Shown here one piece after another: positions 6,681 to 13,890 of a stretch of 31,862 nucleotides of DNA (within the stretch, counting starts at the first letter, position 1; every line of letters starts with the position of its first letter). Both the position numbers and the translations under genes were made by a program. Source of the stretch: a virus; the IMG/VR virus record IMGVR_UViG_3300045131_002106, positions 1-31,862 of that record, one strand, 5' to 3'. The notes below the pieces were generated by a model, which saw nothing but the letters and a program-made list of their open reading frames with translations, did not search any database and was not told the DNA's origin.

Positions 6681-7117
6681 TATGCGGCTCCTTCTTTTCT
6701 TGCGGCGCGGTTCAGTTTCTTCAGCAGTTTACGCGAAATGGTGTCAAGCCGGATAATATTGCTCAACTGCTTGTCTATCTCTTCTTTCGATTCGACCAGC
6801 ATTGATATTCCGCAAAGAGCGAACACTTGCAAACAGACACCCAAAGTGGCCATTACCTGGCTATCGCCGAACGATTTAACAAAATCGCGACCGAGGCGGG
6901 ACAATCGAAGAGAAGAATCATTCGCCTCTTCTTCTTTATCGATATCAAAATCTTTAGAAGCGTTCTTCCACTGCTTCGCGAATTCGATGCATTCGCGAGC
7001 CATCACAAAAGTCTCCTCTGCGGCATATCGTTTTATCCTTGGCAAAAGATCTTCGGATATCAATATGCACTTGCGAACGAATCGGGCACGGTCGGCGATG
7101 TTCGATTTCTGTTTCAT
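6680..7117 (-). CDS. Uncharacterised helical protein in the lysis operon
   Basis: 145 residues. The ATG at 7117 is preceded by AAGGAGG and overlaps the upstream stop (ATGA). The protein is mostly helical and charged. One hydrophobic stretch, VMATLGVCLQVFALCGISML, lies at about residues 88-107 and could be a single membrane helix. The C-terminus is basic (RKLLKKLNRAARKEG). Next to the endolysin it might be a spanin- or holin-like partner, but neither family was recognised. Confidence 0.6.
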   Translation of the reverse strand: MKQKSNIADRARFVRKCILISEDLLPRIKRYAAEETFVMARECIEFAKQWKNASKDFDIDKEEEANDSSLRLSRLGRDFVKSFGDSQVMATLGVCLQVFALCGISMLVESKEEIDKQLSNIIRLDTISRKLLKKLNRAARKEGAA

Positions 7118-7326
7118 TTCATCCTCCTTAAAATTTCCCTTACAAAGGCATTGTTCTTCTCTTGCTGTGAATTGAGCTTCATCGACTCATCCTCAAATTC
7201 TTCCGGAGAAACCAATTCGTCAAGCAAAGCCTTGTCCCGCTGTTCCGTCCGATATTGCAGATTCAAAACTTCCACGGCATAAGATTGGATGAGATATTGA
7301 TTCGTCATCTTTTTGAGGTCGTCCAT
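7114..7326 (-). CDS. Small uncharacterised protein
   Basis: 70 residues starting MDDLKKMTNQ. The ATG at 7326 is preferred over an in-frame TTG six bases earlier because AGGAG lies 8 bases upstream of the ATG. The sequence is acidic in the middle and basic at the end (REILRRMK), probably helical. It is coupled by ATGA overlap to the next gene. Function is unknown. Confidence 0.65.
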   Translation of the reverse strand: MDDLKKMTNQYLIQSYAVEVLNLQYRTEQRDKALLDELVSPEEFEDESMKLNSQQEKNNAFVREILRRMK

Positions 7327-7343
7327 TTTCAAATCTCCTTTCG

Positions 7344-7739
7344 TTACTGGTTAATTGATACAGCCATGTCGAAATCCCACGGCTCGGCTTCGGTCGACTG
7401 CTCCATGCACTCGCAAGGGCGGCCGGTATCCTTGAAACTTGTTTTCCAGCAATTCTGACACTCGAACCGCTCCGGGATGTCGCAACCGAATTCGAACGTC
7501 GGCGGAATCACTGCCCAGTATTCCGGGTTCTTGCGGTCGGCCAATTGCTTAGAGAGTTCCATCTTGGCTTTAACTAATTCATCAAAGCGAATCGAATGAG
7601 CGGAAATCTCATCTTCTATTGCCCGGCGCAATTCCGGCTCGAGTTCGAAACGGTGGGCGCAATCCATTTTCATATCCCCGGCATCGCTGAGGTGTTTGCG
7701 AGTTGCTTCTAGCTTCGCGCATACTTGCTGATAATTCAT
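7344..7739 (-). CDS. Small protein with a C-terminal cysteine cluster
   Basis: 131 residues starting MNYQQVCAKL. The ATG at 7739 follows AGGAGAACCGAAA. The N-terminal 80 residues look like a helical hairpin. The C-terminal part carries C-x2-C and C-x-C (ECQNCWKTSF, RPCECMEQ), a likely metal-binding knuckle. Function is unknown. Confidence 0.65.
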   Translation of the reverse strand: MNYQQVCAKLEATRKHLSDAGDMKMDCAHRFELEPELRRAIEDEISAHSIRFDELVKAKMELSKQLADRKNPEYWAVIPPTFEFGCDIPERFECQNCWKTSFKDTGRPCECMEQSTEAEPWDFDMAVSINQ

Positions 7740-7758
7740 TTTCGGTTCTCCTGTTAAA

Positions 7759-8061
7759 TTATTCGGGTTTATAGACAACACAAAGAGCTCTTTCTTCTGG
7801 AGTATAACTTTCGCAACCGGTAATCAATCTCTTGTCGACAAACCATCTAACGAACTCTGGATTCAACTCATATTTGTGCCCGTCAATTTCACCAACAAAT
7901 TTTCCAATAAATTTTGATTTGCCACCCTCTTCAACAACAAGGCTTCCGTCGAATAACTCTGTCTGTATCCATCCGACAAGAGTATAAATTCTTTTCTTGA
8001 AATTTATCTTTGCTCCGACAAAATGCGGGAACTTCTTTTTCAGCTCTGATTGCATTGTCAT
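7759..8061 (-). CDS. Small uncharacterised protein, first of its operon
   Basis: 100 residues starting MTMQSELKKK. The ATG at 8061 follows AAAGGGATTGAAAG. The body alternates short strands (YTLVGWIQTEL, GSLVVEEGG), suggesting a small beta-rich fold. It lies directly downstream of the promoter at 8119-8146 and so heads the operon to 5.84 kb that includes the endolysin. Function is unknown. Confidence 0.65.
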   Translation of the reverse strand: MTMQSELKKKFPHFVGAKINFKKRIYTLVGWIQTELFDGSLVVEEGGKSKFIGKFVGEIDGHKYELNPEFVRWFVDKRLITGCESYTPEERALCVVYKPE

Positions 8062-8118
8062 CTTTCAATCCCTTTCTAACTATCGCCAGCCGCACCGTGC
8101 TCTGGCTTACAAAAACAT

Positions 8119-8146
8119 AATATAATATAGTTTTATGTTTTTGCAA
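8119..8146 (-). promoter_or_regulatory. Promoter TTGCAA-N16-TATATT
   Basis: Minus-strand -35 TTGCAA (8146-8141), a 16-base spacer and -10 TATATT (8124-8119) in an AT-rich tract. The rest of 8147-8350 holds no supported gene. It contains a strong but isolated GAGGAGGAAATG that opens only 7 codons, and a degenerate TTCAAAT T-loop-like sequence. Confidence 0.7.
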
Positions 8147-8350
8147 TCAATAAAAGCTAAAAAATCAAAAGAAAACTCATTTCCTCCTCAAAATAATCGC
8201 AAAATAGTTCTATTCGAGATTTGAACCGGGTCAAAGATCCGCCAGATTTAATGATGTTTTCCATGCTTTTAATTATAACGCGATTCCGCGGCGATAGCAA
8301 GCGATCAATGGCGGGGTAGGGTAAATGTATGGGCAAGAGCTTTGTCGCGC

Positions 8351-8710
8351 TTATACCGCGCTATCTTCGCAGAAATTATGGGGTATCCCAAAGATCATAA
8401 CCTGCAACCCGAGCTTCTTCGCAAGTGCAAGCTCTTGACAAGCCCCGTTCGAATTTTCCCAGCCGTCGAGAAGCAGAATGGCGTCTGCCATAATCGCGAT
8501 CGTTTCCAAGCAAGTGTCTAACAGAATCGAATATGGCACCGGGACATAATTCGCAGTCTTATCGCAGAACATTAACTGCGGCAGTTCTGCCGGGTTGATT
8601 GGATTATGCCCTTCTTCGCGAACCCGCTTGGCAGCTCTATGAAATTCCGGGAAGTTGAAATTATCCATTCCGCTCATCGGCCCTGAGATATAAATGTTCA
8701 TTCTGTTCAT
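8351..8710 (-). CDS. DUF4406 / nucleoside deoxyribosyltransferase-like protein
   Basis: 119 residues. The ATG at 8710 overlaps the terminase-like stop (ATGA). The sequence MNIYISGPMSGMDNFNFPEF with later DAILLLDGWENSNGACQELA matches the DUF4406 pattern, a Rossmann-like relative of nucleoside 2-deoxyribosyltransferases. The GPM-GM loop and the GW-SNGA-E segment correspond to the substrate-binding loop and catalytic Glu region of that superfamily (family knowledge). Phage copies are common and mostly untested. Given the base-exchange chemistry at 18-23 kb, a nucleotide-related role is possible but not shown. Confidence 0.8.
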   Translation of the reverse strand: MNRMNIYISGPMSGMDNFNFPEFHRAAKRVREEGHNPINPAELPQLMFCDKTANYVPVPYSILLDTCLETIAIMADAILLLDGWENSNGACQELALAKKLGLQVMIFGIPHNFCEDSAV

Positions 8711-9426
8711 CCTGTTATGGCTTGATTAATTGTTTTGATTCGCACCGGGATCGCTTTGTCGGCTTCATCGAATTGCGGGGCTCTGATAGAATTCATATGA
8801 ACATGAATCACCGGTGCTTGCAAAGGAGTCCCGCCGGGGCCTGACACCTCTTTCTGAATCGGGGCTTTAAATCCGAGTATGTCACAAATCGCAATTCCGA
8901 CCGCTTTCTGGTCGATCAGTTTGGTGACGACTTTTTTGTGTCCGGTTATCATTCCGTTCGCATCATACACTGGCAGGAACTCCACTTCTTTCGCCGCCGC
9001 CAAAAATCCATTCTTCTTCGCTGTATCGTAATCTTCGAAGTCGCCAAGATCCGGAGTGAACATCATTACCATTTTTTCGAGAATCGCTTCTTTGGTGATT
9101 ACATTCGTTTTGATATACTTCTTCGTCAAGTGTTCGAAGATGCAGTCCTCGAGATAGCGGACGACTGGTTCTACTGTCCGGAATATCTGACAACCCCGGA
9201 CTGCGGCGTTCCTCGCATCGATCCCGGCCAGCAGTGCCGCCTCAGTATTCGAATTAGTCTGGAACCAATATGGGATAAATATCTTCTCTCTATACGTCAG
9301 CGAGTCATAAACCTTCCGTATCGCCACCGGCATCTGCGGAATCGTCTTCGCCTCGAATCGCTTCAATTCCTTCTTCTCTTCTATCCGCATTGTATCCAAG
9401 TTAAATTTGAAATCTGAGCTATTCAT
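8707..9426 (-). CDS. Probable terminase small subunit
   Basis: 239 residues. The ATG at 9426 lies behind AGAAAAGAG. The segment RKVYDSLTYREKIFIPYWFQ then TNSNTEAALLAGIDARNAAVRG looks like the terminase small-subunit helix-turn-helix. It is followed by a helical linker and DLGDFEDYD, with a C-terminal part QKAVGIAICDILGFKAPIQK. Small subunits bind the packaging site and regulate the large subunit motor. The large subunit is not visible in the window, which weakens the assignment. Expressed from the promoter at 9487-9515. Confidence 0.6.
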   Translation of the reverse strand: MNSSDFKFNLDTMRIEEKKELKRFEAKTIPQMPVAIRKVYDSLTYREKIFIPYWFQTNSNTEAALLAGIDARNAAVRGCQIFRTVEPVVRYLEDCIFEHLTKKYIKTNVITKEAILEKMVMMFTPDLGDFEDYDTAKKNGFLAAAKEVEFLPVYDANGMITGHKKVVTKLIDQKAVGIAICDILGFKAPIQKEVSGPGGTPLQAPVIHVHMNSIRAPQFDEADKAIPVRIKTINQAITG

Positions 9427-9486
9427 CTCTTTTCTGACCTGTTTTTATTTACTTTAAATAAACTTAAATTTTGATTTTCTATTGTT

Positions 9487-9515
9487 AATATAGCGTTAAT
9501 TGGGGCGGAATGCAA
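9487..9515 (-). promoter_or_regulatory. Promoter TTGCAT-N17-TATATT for the terminase-like operon
   Basis: Minus-strand -35 TTGCAT (9515-9510), a 17-base spacer and -10 TATATT (9492-9487), ending 60 bases before the start at 9426. Same consensus as the other promoters. Confidence 0.75.
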
Positions 9516-9546
9516 ATAGAGCCTCTGCTTATCAGCGGTTCTATTC

Positions 9547-9675
9547 TTATCCGGATCTTTCCGTTCTTTTGTTAGAGTTATTCTTCGATTCTTTTAAATG
9601 TATTTCGGTTCTGTTTCTCCGTCTTATCTCTGATTTGTTCTGTCCTTTCGGTTTCGGCATTTGACTGTATTTCAT
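9547..9675 (-). CDS. Very small basic protein (42 aa)
   Basis: The ATG at 9675 overlaps the stop of the preceding small gene (ATGA) and the frame ends with TAA at 9547. The product starts MKYSQMPKPKGQNKSEIRRR and is strongly basic throughout, so nucleic acid binding is conceivable. Support is the coupling overlap only. Function is unknown. Confidence 0.45.
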   Translation of the reverse strand: MKYSQMPKPKGQNKSEIRRRNRTEIHLKESKNNSNKRTERSG

Positions 9676-9779
9676 CTTCGGTGGTGTGAAGTCAGGAGCG
9701 AATACTGGGCGGTATTTACTCGCTCTATCATTGCATCGAAGACCAAGGCTCCAGTTGTGAAGATTTGCGATATTTTCAT
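9672..9779 (-). CDS. Very small protein (35 aa)
   Basis: The ATG at 9779 is preceded by GAGAGGGAATTGAAT, a good ribosome binding site. The product starts MKISQIFTTGALVFDAMIER and ends in a basic HHRR. The frame stops at 9672 inside an ATGA overlap with the next small gene. Function is unknown. Confidence 0.5.
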   Translation of the reverse strand: MKISQIFTTGALVFDAMIERVNTAQYSLLTSHHRR

Positions 9780-9781
9780 AT

Positions 9782-9835
9782 TCAATTCCCTCTCAAATAA
9801 ATAAGACAGAGAATAATCATGCATATAACTAGCAT
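9782..9835 (-). CDS. Putative 17-residue membrane peptide
   Basis: The ATG at 9835 follows AAGAGGTGAAATATAA and encodes MLVICMIILCLIYLRGN, almost entirely hydrophobic with a basic end. It stops just before the start of the next small gene. Good ribosome binding and composition support it, but the length makes chance possible. It could be a miniature membrane protein or a translation-coupling leader. Confidence 0.4.
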   Translation of the reverse strand: MLVICMIILCLIYLRGN

Positions 9836-9842
9836 TTATATT

Positions 9843-9905
9843 TCACCTCTTCGTTCCGGTTCGAGTCTCAACAACTTGAAAATTCTTTAACTTTTTCAAT
9901 TTCAT
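9843..9905 (-). CDS. Putative 20-residue basic peptide
   Basis: The ATG at 9905 starts just after the stop of the gene at 9906, with AAAGGA about 10 bases upstream. It encodes MKLKKLKNFQVVETRTGTKR. Its last codons contain the ribosome binding site of the membrane peptide at 9835, fitting the gapless packing here. Length alone cannot exclude chance. Confidence 0.35.
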   Translation of the reverse strand: MKLKKLKNFQVVETRTGTKR

Positions 9906-10145
9906 TTATTGGCGTTCCTTTCGAATTTGATTTACTATATTCAAGAACCAGTTAATTGTCGCCGGAATCAGCGGTTTCGATTTCTGTCTGAACATAGACG
10001 CTCCCGGTCCGCAGAGAATCGATTTGCGGGCGTCTTGCGCTTTAATGAATACTCCGTGGCGCGATATCCAATGCGAGCAGTATTTTTCGGCTTCGAAGAA
10101 TTTGCAGTTTTCGCAATAGATTATTTCGTCGTGGTCTGTGGTCAT
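9906..10145 (-). CDS. Small cysteine-rich protein, probable metal-binding knuckle
   Basis: 79 residues starting MTTDHDEIIY. The upstream in-frame start would be TTG inside the previous gene, so the ATG at 10145, one base after that gene's stop, is preferred. The pattern CENCKFFEAEKYCSHW followed by a later C-G-F stretch (ILCGPGASMF) places four cysteines and a histidine as potential zinc ligands. Such knuckles are common in small phage proteins. Function is unknown. Confidence 0.6.
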   Translation of the reverse strand: MTTDHDEIIYCENCKFFEAEKYCSHWISRHGVFIKAQDARKSILCGPGASMFRQKSKPLIPATINWFLNIVNQIRKERQ

Positions 10146-10146
10146 T

Positions 10147-10365
10147 TTATGTTTCGTTTCTTCTGGCAATTTCGAGTTCGGCGTGTTCTTTTGTTTCGAA
10201 TACGTCTTTTTGATTTATCTTTATTGCTAGTCGCGGGAACTTATAATAGATTCCGCGAGCTTCGGTTATTTCGATGCCGCTTATTGTTCCAAAGAACCAA
10301 CAACTTTTTCCCGCTTTGAAGCGGATGAAATAAACTTCTTGTCCTGGGTCGAAGTTAGTGGTCAT
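10147..10365 (-). CDS. Small beta-rich protein
   Basis: 72 residues starting MTTNFDPGQEVYFIRFKAGK. The pattern GQEVYFIR, SCWFFGTISGIEI and PRLAIKI suggests a small SH3- or Tudor-like barrel (inference from strand pattern). It is coupled to the upstream gene by ATGA overlap. Function is unknown. Confidence 0.6.
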   Translation of the reverse strand: MTTNFDPGQEVYFIRFKAGKSCWFFGTISGIEITEARGIYYKFPRLAIKINQKDVFETKEHAELEIARRNET

Positions 10366-10487
10366 TTCGTTTTATCCTTTCTTTTAGCAATCTTCTTCAC
10401 TGCTTCTTCGATTGGGCACCTGGATAATTTATTCGCAATCATCAGAATTAACAGCGCGACAGTAACTCCTAAAATCAATTCTTCCAT
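10362..10487 (-). CDS. Small membrane protein (41 aa)
   Basis: The ATG at 10487 follows AAGAGGTGAAACA. The product starts MEELILGVTVALLILMIANK, one N-terminal membrane helix, followed by a strongly basic tail (KKIAKRKDKTK) expected to be cytoplasmic. It overlaps the upstream gene end by 13 bases and the downstream gene by ATGA. Holin-like or accessory roles are possible, but nothing proves either. Confidence 0.55.
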   Translation of the reverse strand: MEELILGVTVALLILMIANKLSRCPIEEAVKKIAKRKDKTK

Positions 10488-10738
10488 TGTTTCACCTCTT
10501 CGCTGATTCGGCGGGTTAAGAAGCATGGCGTCTGTTCACCGACCCATGCTCCGAGTATATTGTATTCGAAATATTCCTCTGCTTCGTCTTCTGTTTTGAT
10601 TCCGGATTTCATCAGCAGTTCGATGACTTTGTCCTTGTCATAGCATACAAGCAGGGGTCTGCCGAATGTTTCGATAGTGCCGATAATCGCTTCGTCGAAG
10701 CCGTCCATTGTTAAGAGCTTGTCTTCTTGTTCTGGCAT
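10475..10738 (-). CDS. Small acidic protein of unknown function
   Basis: 87 residues starting MPEQEDKLLT with an ATG at 10738. The body has GTIETFGRPLLVCYDKDKVI and an acidic helix (KTEDEAEEYFEYNI), then GAWVGEQTPCF. The fold looks alpha/beta. It sits in the chain of small leftward genes. No family was recognised. Confidence 0.6.
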   Translation of the reverse strand: MPEQEDKLLTMDGFDEAIIGTIETFGRPLLVCYDKDKVIELLMKSGIKTEDEAEEYFEYNILGAWVGEQTPCFLTRRISEEVKQWKN

Positions 10739-10742
10739 TGGT

Positions 10743-11246
10743 TCACCCTTTCGTTTCGTTAATGACTGCCATCATCTCTTCGTCCGACTTAATTAGTTGG
10801 TGGAGTTTATGAGAAACCGAATTGATTTGAAACGATATTTTTATCGCTTTCACCAGATCCGCTTCTTCCATCAATTTATCCATCGTCGACAACATTATTT
10901 TCAAGAAGCATTCCGCGGCATGGAGTTTCAACTCCGCAAGATTCACGCTGGTGTTCTGCCACGCAAGACAGTAGAATTCGTTGATCGACTTGCATGAGGG
11001 CGGGCGAACTATTGCGACCGGTGAATCGGCACCTTGCGCCATTTCCGGCGAAAGAAGCTGTTTGCCGCGAGTAGAACCAAAAGTGACTTTATCGGTGAGA
11101 ATGTAATACTCCAGATTCCGGTCAAGCGGCTCCGGGGCGTGAACGGAATATTCTTTGAACTCTTCATCAGTCAATTTCCGGGGTTCGATGTCGAACTCTT
11201 GCGTTATGATTCTGGCGTCCGGGGTTATTGCGACCTGATACAACAT
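10743..11246 (-). CDS. Uncharacterised protein (167 aa)
   Basis: The ATG at 11246 is preceded by CGGAGGAAATT. The N-terminus is strand-rich (MLYQVAITPDARIITQEFDI) and acidic to about residue 50. The C-terminal half is helical (LKLHAAECFLKIMLSTMDKL). No motif identified a function. A long AT-rich palindrome (11264-11296) lies directly upstream of the ribosome binding site and may control this gene. Confidence 0.6.
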   Translation of the reverse strand: MLYQVAITPDARIITQEFDIEPRKLTDEEFKEYSVHAPEPLDRNLEYYILTDKVTFGSTRGKQLLSPEMAQGADSPVAIVRPPSCKSINEFYCLAWQNTSVNLAELKLHAAECFLKIMLSTMDKLMEEADLVKAIKISFQINSVSHKLHQLIKSDEEMMAVINETKG

Positions 11247-11263
11247 AATTTCCTCCGAGTGCG

Positions 11264-11296
11264 AATTATTAGATATACAAAGTATATCAAATAATT
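11264..11296. promoter_or_regulatory. 33-bp AT-rich palindrome, possible operator
   Basis: Core GATATAC-AAA-GTATATC (11272-11288), flanked by further pairing AATTATT/AATAATT, with one A/A mismatch. The arms are 15 bases of 14+1 quality around a 3-base centre. It lies between the small gene ending at 11307 and the ribosome binding site of the gene at 11246. Dyad symmetry suggests a dimeric repressor site. There is no U-tract, so it is not a typical terminator. Confidence 0.6.
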
Positions 11297-11306
11297 GACG
11301 ATATTT

Positions 11307-11420
11307 TTATTTCGACCGCAACGAGCGAATCTCGCCACGGCTCTGATAACTGCTCTTTTCTATCGCCGCGATCGAAGCGGTGATGAGAACGAAAACAACG
11401 AATGCGATAACATACTTCAT
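11307..11420 (-). CDS. Small membrane or exported protein (37 aa)
   Basis: The ATG at 11420 follows AAGGAAAATCGATT and the frame ends with TAA at 11307. The product begins MKYVIAFVVFVLITASIAA, a single hydrophobic segment with a basic start that resembles a signal peptide or membrane anchor. A basic, polar tail follows (SRGEIRSLRSK). No lipobox cysteine is present. It would be the first gene of the small-gene chain. Confidence 0.55.
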   Translation of the reverse strand: MKYVIAFVVFVLITASIAAIEKSSYQSRGEIRSLRSK

Positions 11421-11522
11421 AATCGATTTTCCTTATTATTTAAAATTTGCGTTCTTTCGCGGTGCTGTCGCGTCTTAACACCGAACCCTATACTAACTCC
11501 GCATTCCGCTTTATTTTGCGAC

Positions 11523-11543
11523 AGCGCCCGGAATGCGGGCGCT
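11523..11543. terminator. GC-rich hairpin after the DUF932 gene
   Basis: AGCGCCCG and CGGGCGCT form an 8-bp perfect stem around a 5-base loop, just downstream of the leftward DUF932 gene end (11555). No T-tract follows on either strand, so intrinsic termination is uncertain. The hairpin lies in a 134-base gap (11421-11554) with no supported gene. Confidence 0.45.
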
Positions 11544-11554
11544 TCTTGACGGGT

Positions 11555-12490
11555 CTATGCGACTAACGACATCGCGGTTTTAAATAACTGCTTATTATTC
11601 TCGAACCCCTTGCCAAACAGAATATTCATTCCGTGGTCGGCGGTCGGGGCCGGGAGGACGTGCTCATTCGCTTCGCTCACCGCTTGGAAAAAGCCGTATG
11701 CAGTGTTCTTGATGCCGAGTTGCTGATGACCTTTCGCTCCGCCGAATACCAAGTGTTTGACGATTTCGTTGTTTTTCAGCGCAATGGTCTGTCCGCGACC
11801 GGCTTCTTTGGGAACTGGCATAATCGTATCGACGAGGCGTTCTAACTGCTTATCGGTCAAAGTGGTGTCGAGCAGTTTTTTGAAGGCGAGGTGCTGTTCT
11901 TCGAACGACTTTTCGCTTTCGCGGAATAGCGACTGGATGTAATCCATCTTATCATAAATCGTCGAAGTATGCCGAACTTTCACTTTATTGCTTCCGGAGA
12001 GGCTGGCCTGGAGCGTATTGTTACAGACAACCCGGATCGCAGTCGGCTGAACGATGTTGGCGATATTGCCGTTGTGACACCAGTTGAACAGCAAATACTC
12101 TTTGAAAGTGTCGCCGGGAAGGAAATCGAATTCGTTCTGTTTCAGGAGCAACCAGCAGACTTCTCCTTGGCGGAGTGAACCTGCCGCATCGATCTTCCAA
12201 TGCCCAGATTCAACCAGCGGAGCCGCCCACTTAAAAGCATCTTCGTTCTGATAAGCTTCGTATTGCGATCCAGTGTATCCGAGGATCCTGCTGTCCAAGT
12301 CGCGGGTGATTGCGAACTTATCAACCAACATTTTCTGGCTCGGGAGAAACAACTGTTCTTTCTGAACTTTCCAATCCAGTCCAGAACATTTGAACGCTTC
12401 TTCCGGGGTTGGAGCTGTTTCCAGCAATACACCCAATTTGTGCCAGGCAGGGGTTTCTACGAATAAGCCGCTTTCGAACATTGCACTCAT
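11555..12490 (-). CDS. DUF932 / phage-plasmid-like protein (TIGR03299-like)
   Basis: 311 residues. The ATG at 12490 follows GGAGG at 6 bases. The start FVETPAWHKLGVLLETAPTP and the later CWLLLKQ, LFNWCHNGN and RVVCNNTLQASL match the DUF932 family widespread in phages and plasmids (recalled pattern). The RVVC-NTL segment is the most conserved part of that family. The biochemical role is not established; many members sit near replication or anti-restriction genes. It is transcribed from the promoter at 12541-12568, beside the initiator gene. Confidence 0.85.
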   Translation of the reverse strand: MSAMFESGLFVETPAWHKLGVLLETAPTPEEAFKCSGLDWKVQKEQLFLPSQKMLVDKFAITRDLDSRILGYTGSQYEAYQNEDAFKWAAPLVESGHWKIDAAGSLRQGEVCWLLLKQNEFDFLPGDTFKEYLLFNWCHNGNIANIVQPTAIRVVCNNTLQASLSGSNKVKVRHTSTIYDKMDYIQSLFRESEKSFEEQHLAFKKLLDTTLTDKQLERLVDTIMPVPKEAGRGQTIALKNNEIVKHLVFGGAKGHQQLGIKNTAYGFFQAVSEANEHVLPAPTADHGMNILFGKGFENNKQLFKTAMSLVA

Positions 12491-12540
12491 TTTAGGCCTC
12501 CATTGTTATTTCGGAACTTTTTGTTCCGGTTAATGACAAT

Positions 12541-12568
12541 ACTATAATATAATACTTTGAAAATGCAA
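12541..12568 (-). promoter_or_regulatory. Promoter TTGCAT-N16-TATAGT for DUF932
   Basis: Minus-strand -35 TTGCAT (12568-12563), a 16-base spacer and -10 TATAGT (12546-12541). Upstream of the -35 is AAGATTTTATTTGATT, which is also found upstream of the promoter at 14109 and may be an UP-like element. Confidence 0.75.
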
Positions 12569-12616
12569 ATTAAAAATCAAATAAAATCTTAATTATTTTT
12601 ATTTTCGCTTCAAAAT

Positions 12617-13885
12617 TTAATAGATTTTGTTGTCAAAACGGTATTGCGCATCTTTCAATTCGTCATTGAATTGGATAAAAGTGAACCGTTCGACGACGTG
12701 TCTTTCAAATGCTTGCCAGCATTCGGAGCCAATCTTAATCATCGACACCACTAGCGGCATTCCGGGGTGAGTCTCGAGATAGCGGGCGATATAGAACTGA
12801 TACGCTTTATGCCAAGGGCGACTGAATGTATCGTGATAATTGATGTAACCTCTCCGGGACTTACCGTCAAGAAAATGATTATCGGCTCGACCTAATTTGT
12901 GAACAAATTCGATCACCTCAACAAGGTCATACATCTTATCTTCGGTTATGTTATCTTTCACCATCTCTTTCAATTCGAGGTAAGCCTGATTCCCTTCCGC
13001 TTCATCGAAGGGCAATTCGTCAGTGACATCGCTTTCGGTCACTCTCTCATCGCGAAGAAAATCATAATGCCCGGATAGAACCTTTTCGCGACTGTTCCCG
13101 CCTTTCTTCGTCTCGGCACGGAACAGGAAGTGAAAGTCAAACCAGTTCTCTTTGGAGTAGATGTCACTGTCATCCTCGATACGGTCGAACAGTTCTTTCC
13201 AATAGAGCAGGGATGGCTCATCTTTGATACGGTCTTTTATCAGAGCAGAACGAACGCCAGTGAGTTTTCGAATAGCGGGGATCACACCCTTCTCAGATAG
13301 GGTTTCTATTCTTTCGACGATATAGTCATATATCTTTTGAAACTTCCTTTCGGTTCCCGAAAGTGGTTTTGGATCGGAAGTATTGTCGTCGGAACACGAA
13401 GTTTCCGACAATATATTTATTTTATTATTATTGCTTATATTATTATAGTAAGTAGATCCACTTGCACCTGTAAGGCGATCTGCTTGCACCCCTGTAAGGC
13501 GATCTGCTTGCACCCCTGTAAGGCGATCTGCTTGCACCCCCTTCAATGGGTAAATATGCCTTTCTATTATCTCGTTATTTTTTGAATCTTTGATAAATTC
13601 AACGCGAATTACACCTGCAGCCTGGAGGTTTTTTATTCGTTTAGTGACAGTCGTTTGGTGTATTTTAAAGAAATCTTCGAACCACTTATTTCCAGCGAAA
13701 CAATATCCAGATAAATGAGCCAAAGATAATATTTGCATATACAATATTTTCTCATCACCAGTCAATGTTTTATGGTGGATTATTTCTCCTGGCATATATG
13801 CTCCAAAAACCTCTTTTGGAATCTTGTTGCTTCTTAACGACGGGTCTCTGCTTGGTTGGGATGAGGGGCAATTCGGTAAATCCAT
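12617..13885 (-). CDS. Winged-helix replication initiator-like protein
   Basis: 422 residues. The ATG at 13885 follows ATAGGAGTCGAAA. Residues about 40-113 have the HTH_36-type winged helix of phage and plasmid replication initiators: TGDEKILYMQILSLAHLSGY, then KIHQTTVTKRIKNLQAAGVI with a basic wing ending at HIYPL. Residues 116-139 are three exact GVQADRLT repeats, encoded by iteron-like DNA. A long charged helical C-terminal part probably recruits helicase or primase. The arrangement, with origin repeats inside the initiator gene, parallels lambda O (established knowledge). It faces away from the replication genes and shares a divergent promoter region with them. Transcriptional regulator is the alternative. 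Confidence 0.7.
   Translation of the reverse strand: MDLPNCPSSQPSRDPSLRSNKIPKEVFGAYMPGEIIHHKTLTGDEKILYMQILSLAHLSGYCFAGNKWFEDFFKIHQTTVTKRIKNLQAAGVIRVEFIKDSKNNEIIERHIYPLKGVQADRLTGVQADRLTGVQADRLTGASGSTYYNNISNNNKINILSETSCSDDNTSDPKPLSGTERKFQKIYDYIVERIETLSEKGVIPAIRKLTGVRSALIKDRIKDEPSLLYWKELFDRIEDDSDIYSKENWFDFHFLFRAETKKGGNSREKVLSGHYDFLRDERVTESDVTDELPFDEAEGNQAYLELKEMVKDNITEDKMYDLVEVIEFVHKLGRADNHFLDGKSRRGYINYHDTFSRPWHKAYQFYIARYLETHPGMPLVVSMIKIGSECWQAFERHVVERFTFIQFNDELKDAQYRFDNKIY
13411..13541. other. Putative replication origin: iterons plus AT-rich tract
   Basis: A 24-bp unit starting GATCTGCTTGCACCCC occurs exactly at 13477-13500 and 13501-13524. A partial copy lies at 13525-13541 and a diverged 22-bp copy at 13455-13476. 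The adjacent 13411-13450 is almost pure A/T (encoding TYYNNISNNN), a likely unwinding element. The 22-bp copy is out of the repeat reading frame, so similarity persists at DNA level where protein similarity does not, which suggests DNA function. Confidence 0.65.
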
Positions 13886-13890
13886 TTTCG

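Noticed and set aside
8170-8190. Seven-codon frame behind a perfect GAGGAGG
   Set aside because: The ribosome binding site is too close to the ATG and the frame lies upstream of the promoter at 8119-8146.
8200-8300. tRNA-like T-loop (GGTTCAAATC) on the minus strand
   Set aside because: The T stem has mismatches, no proper D arm or anticodon arm could be drawn, and the acceptor pairing is poor.
13477-13541. CRISPR-like array
   Set aside because: The repeats are contiguous with no spacers and lie in a coding frame.
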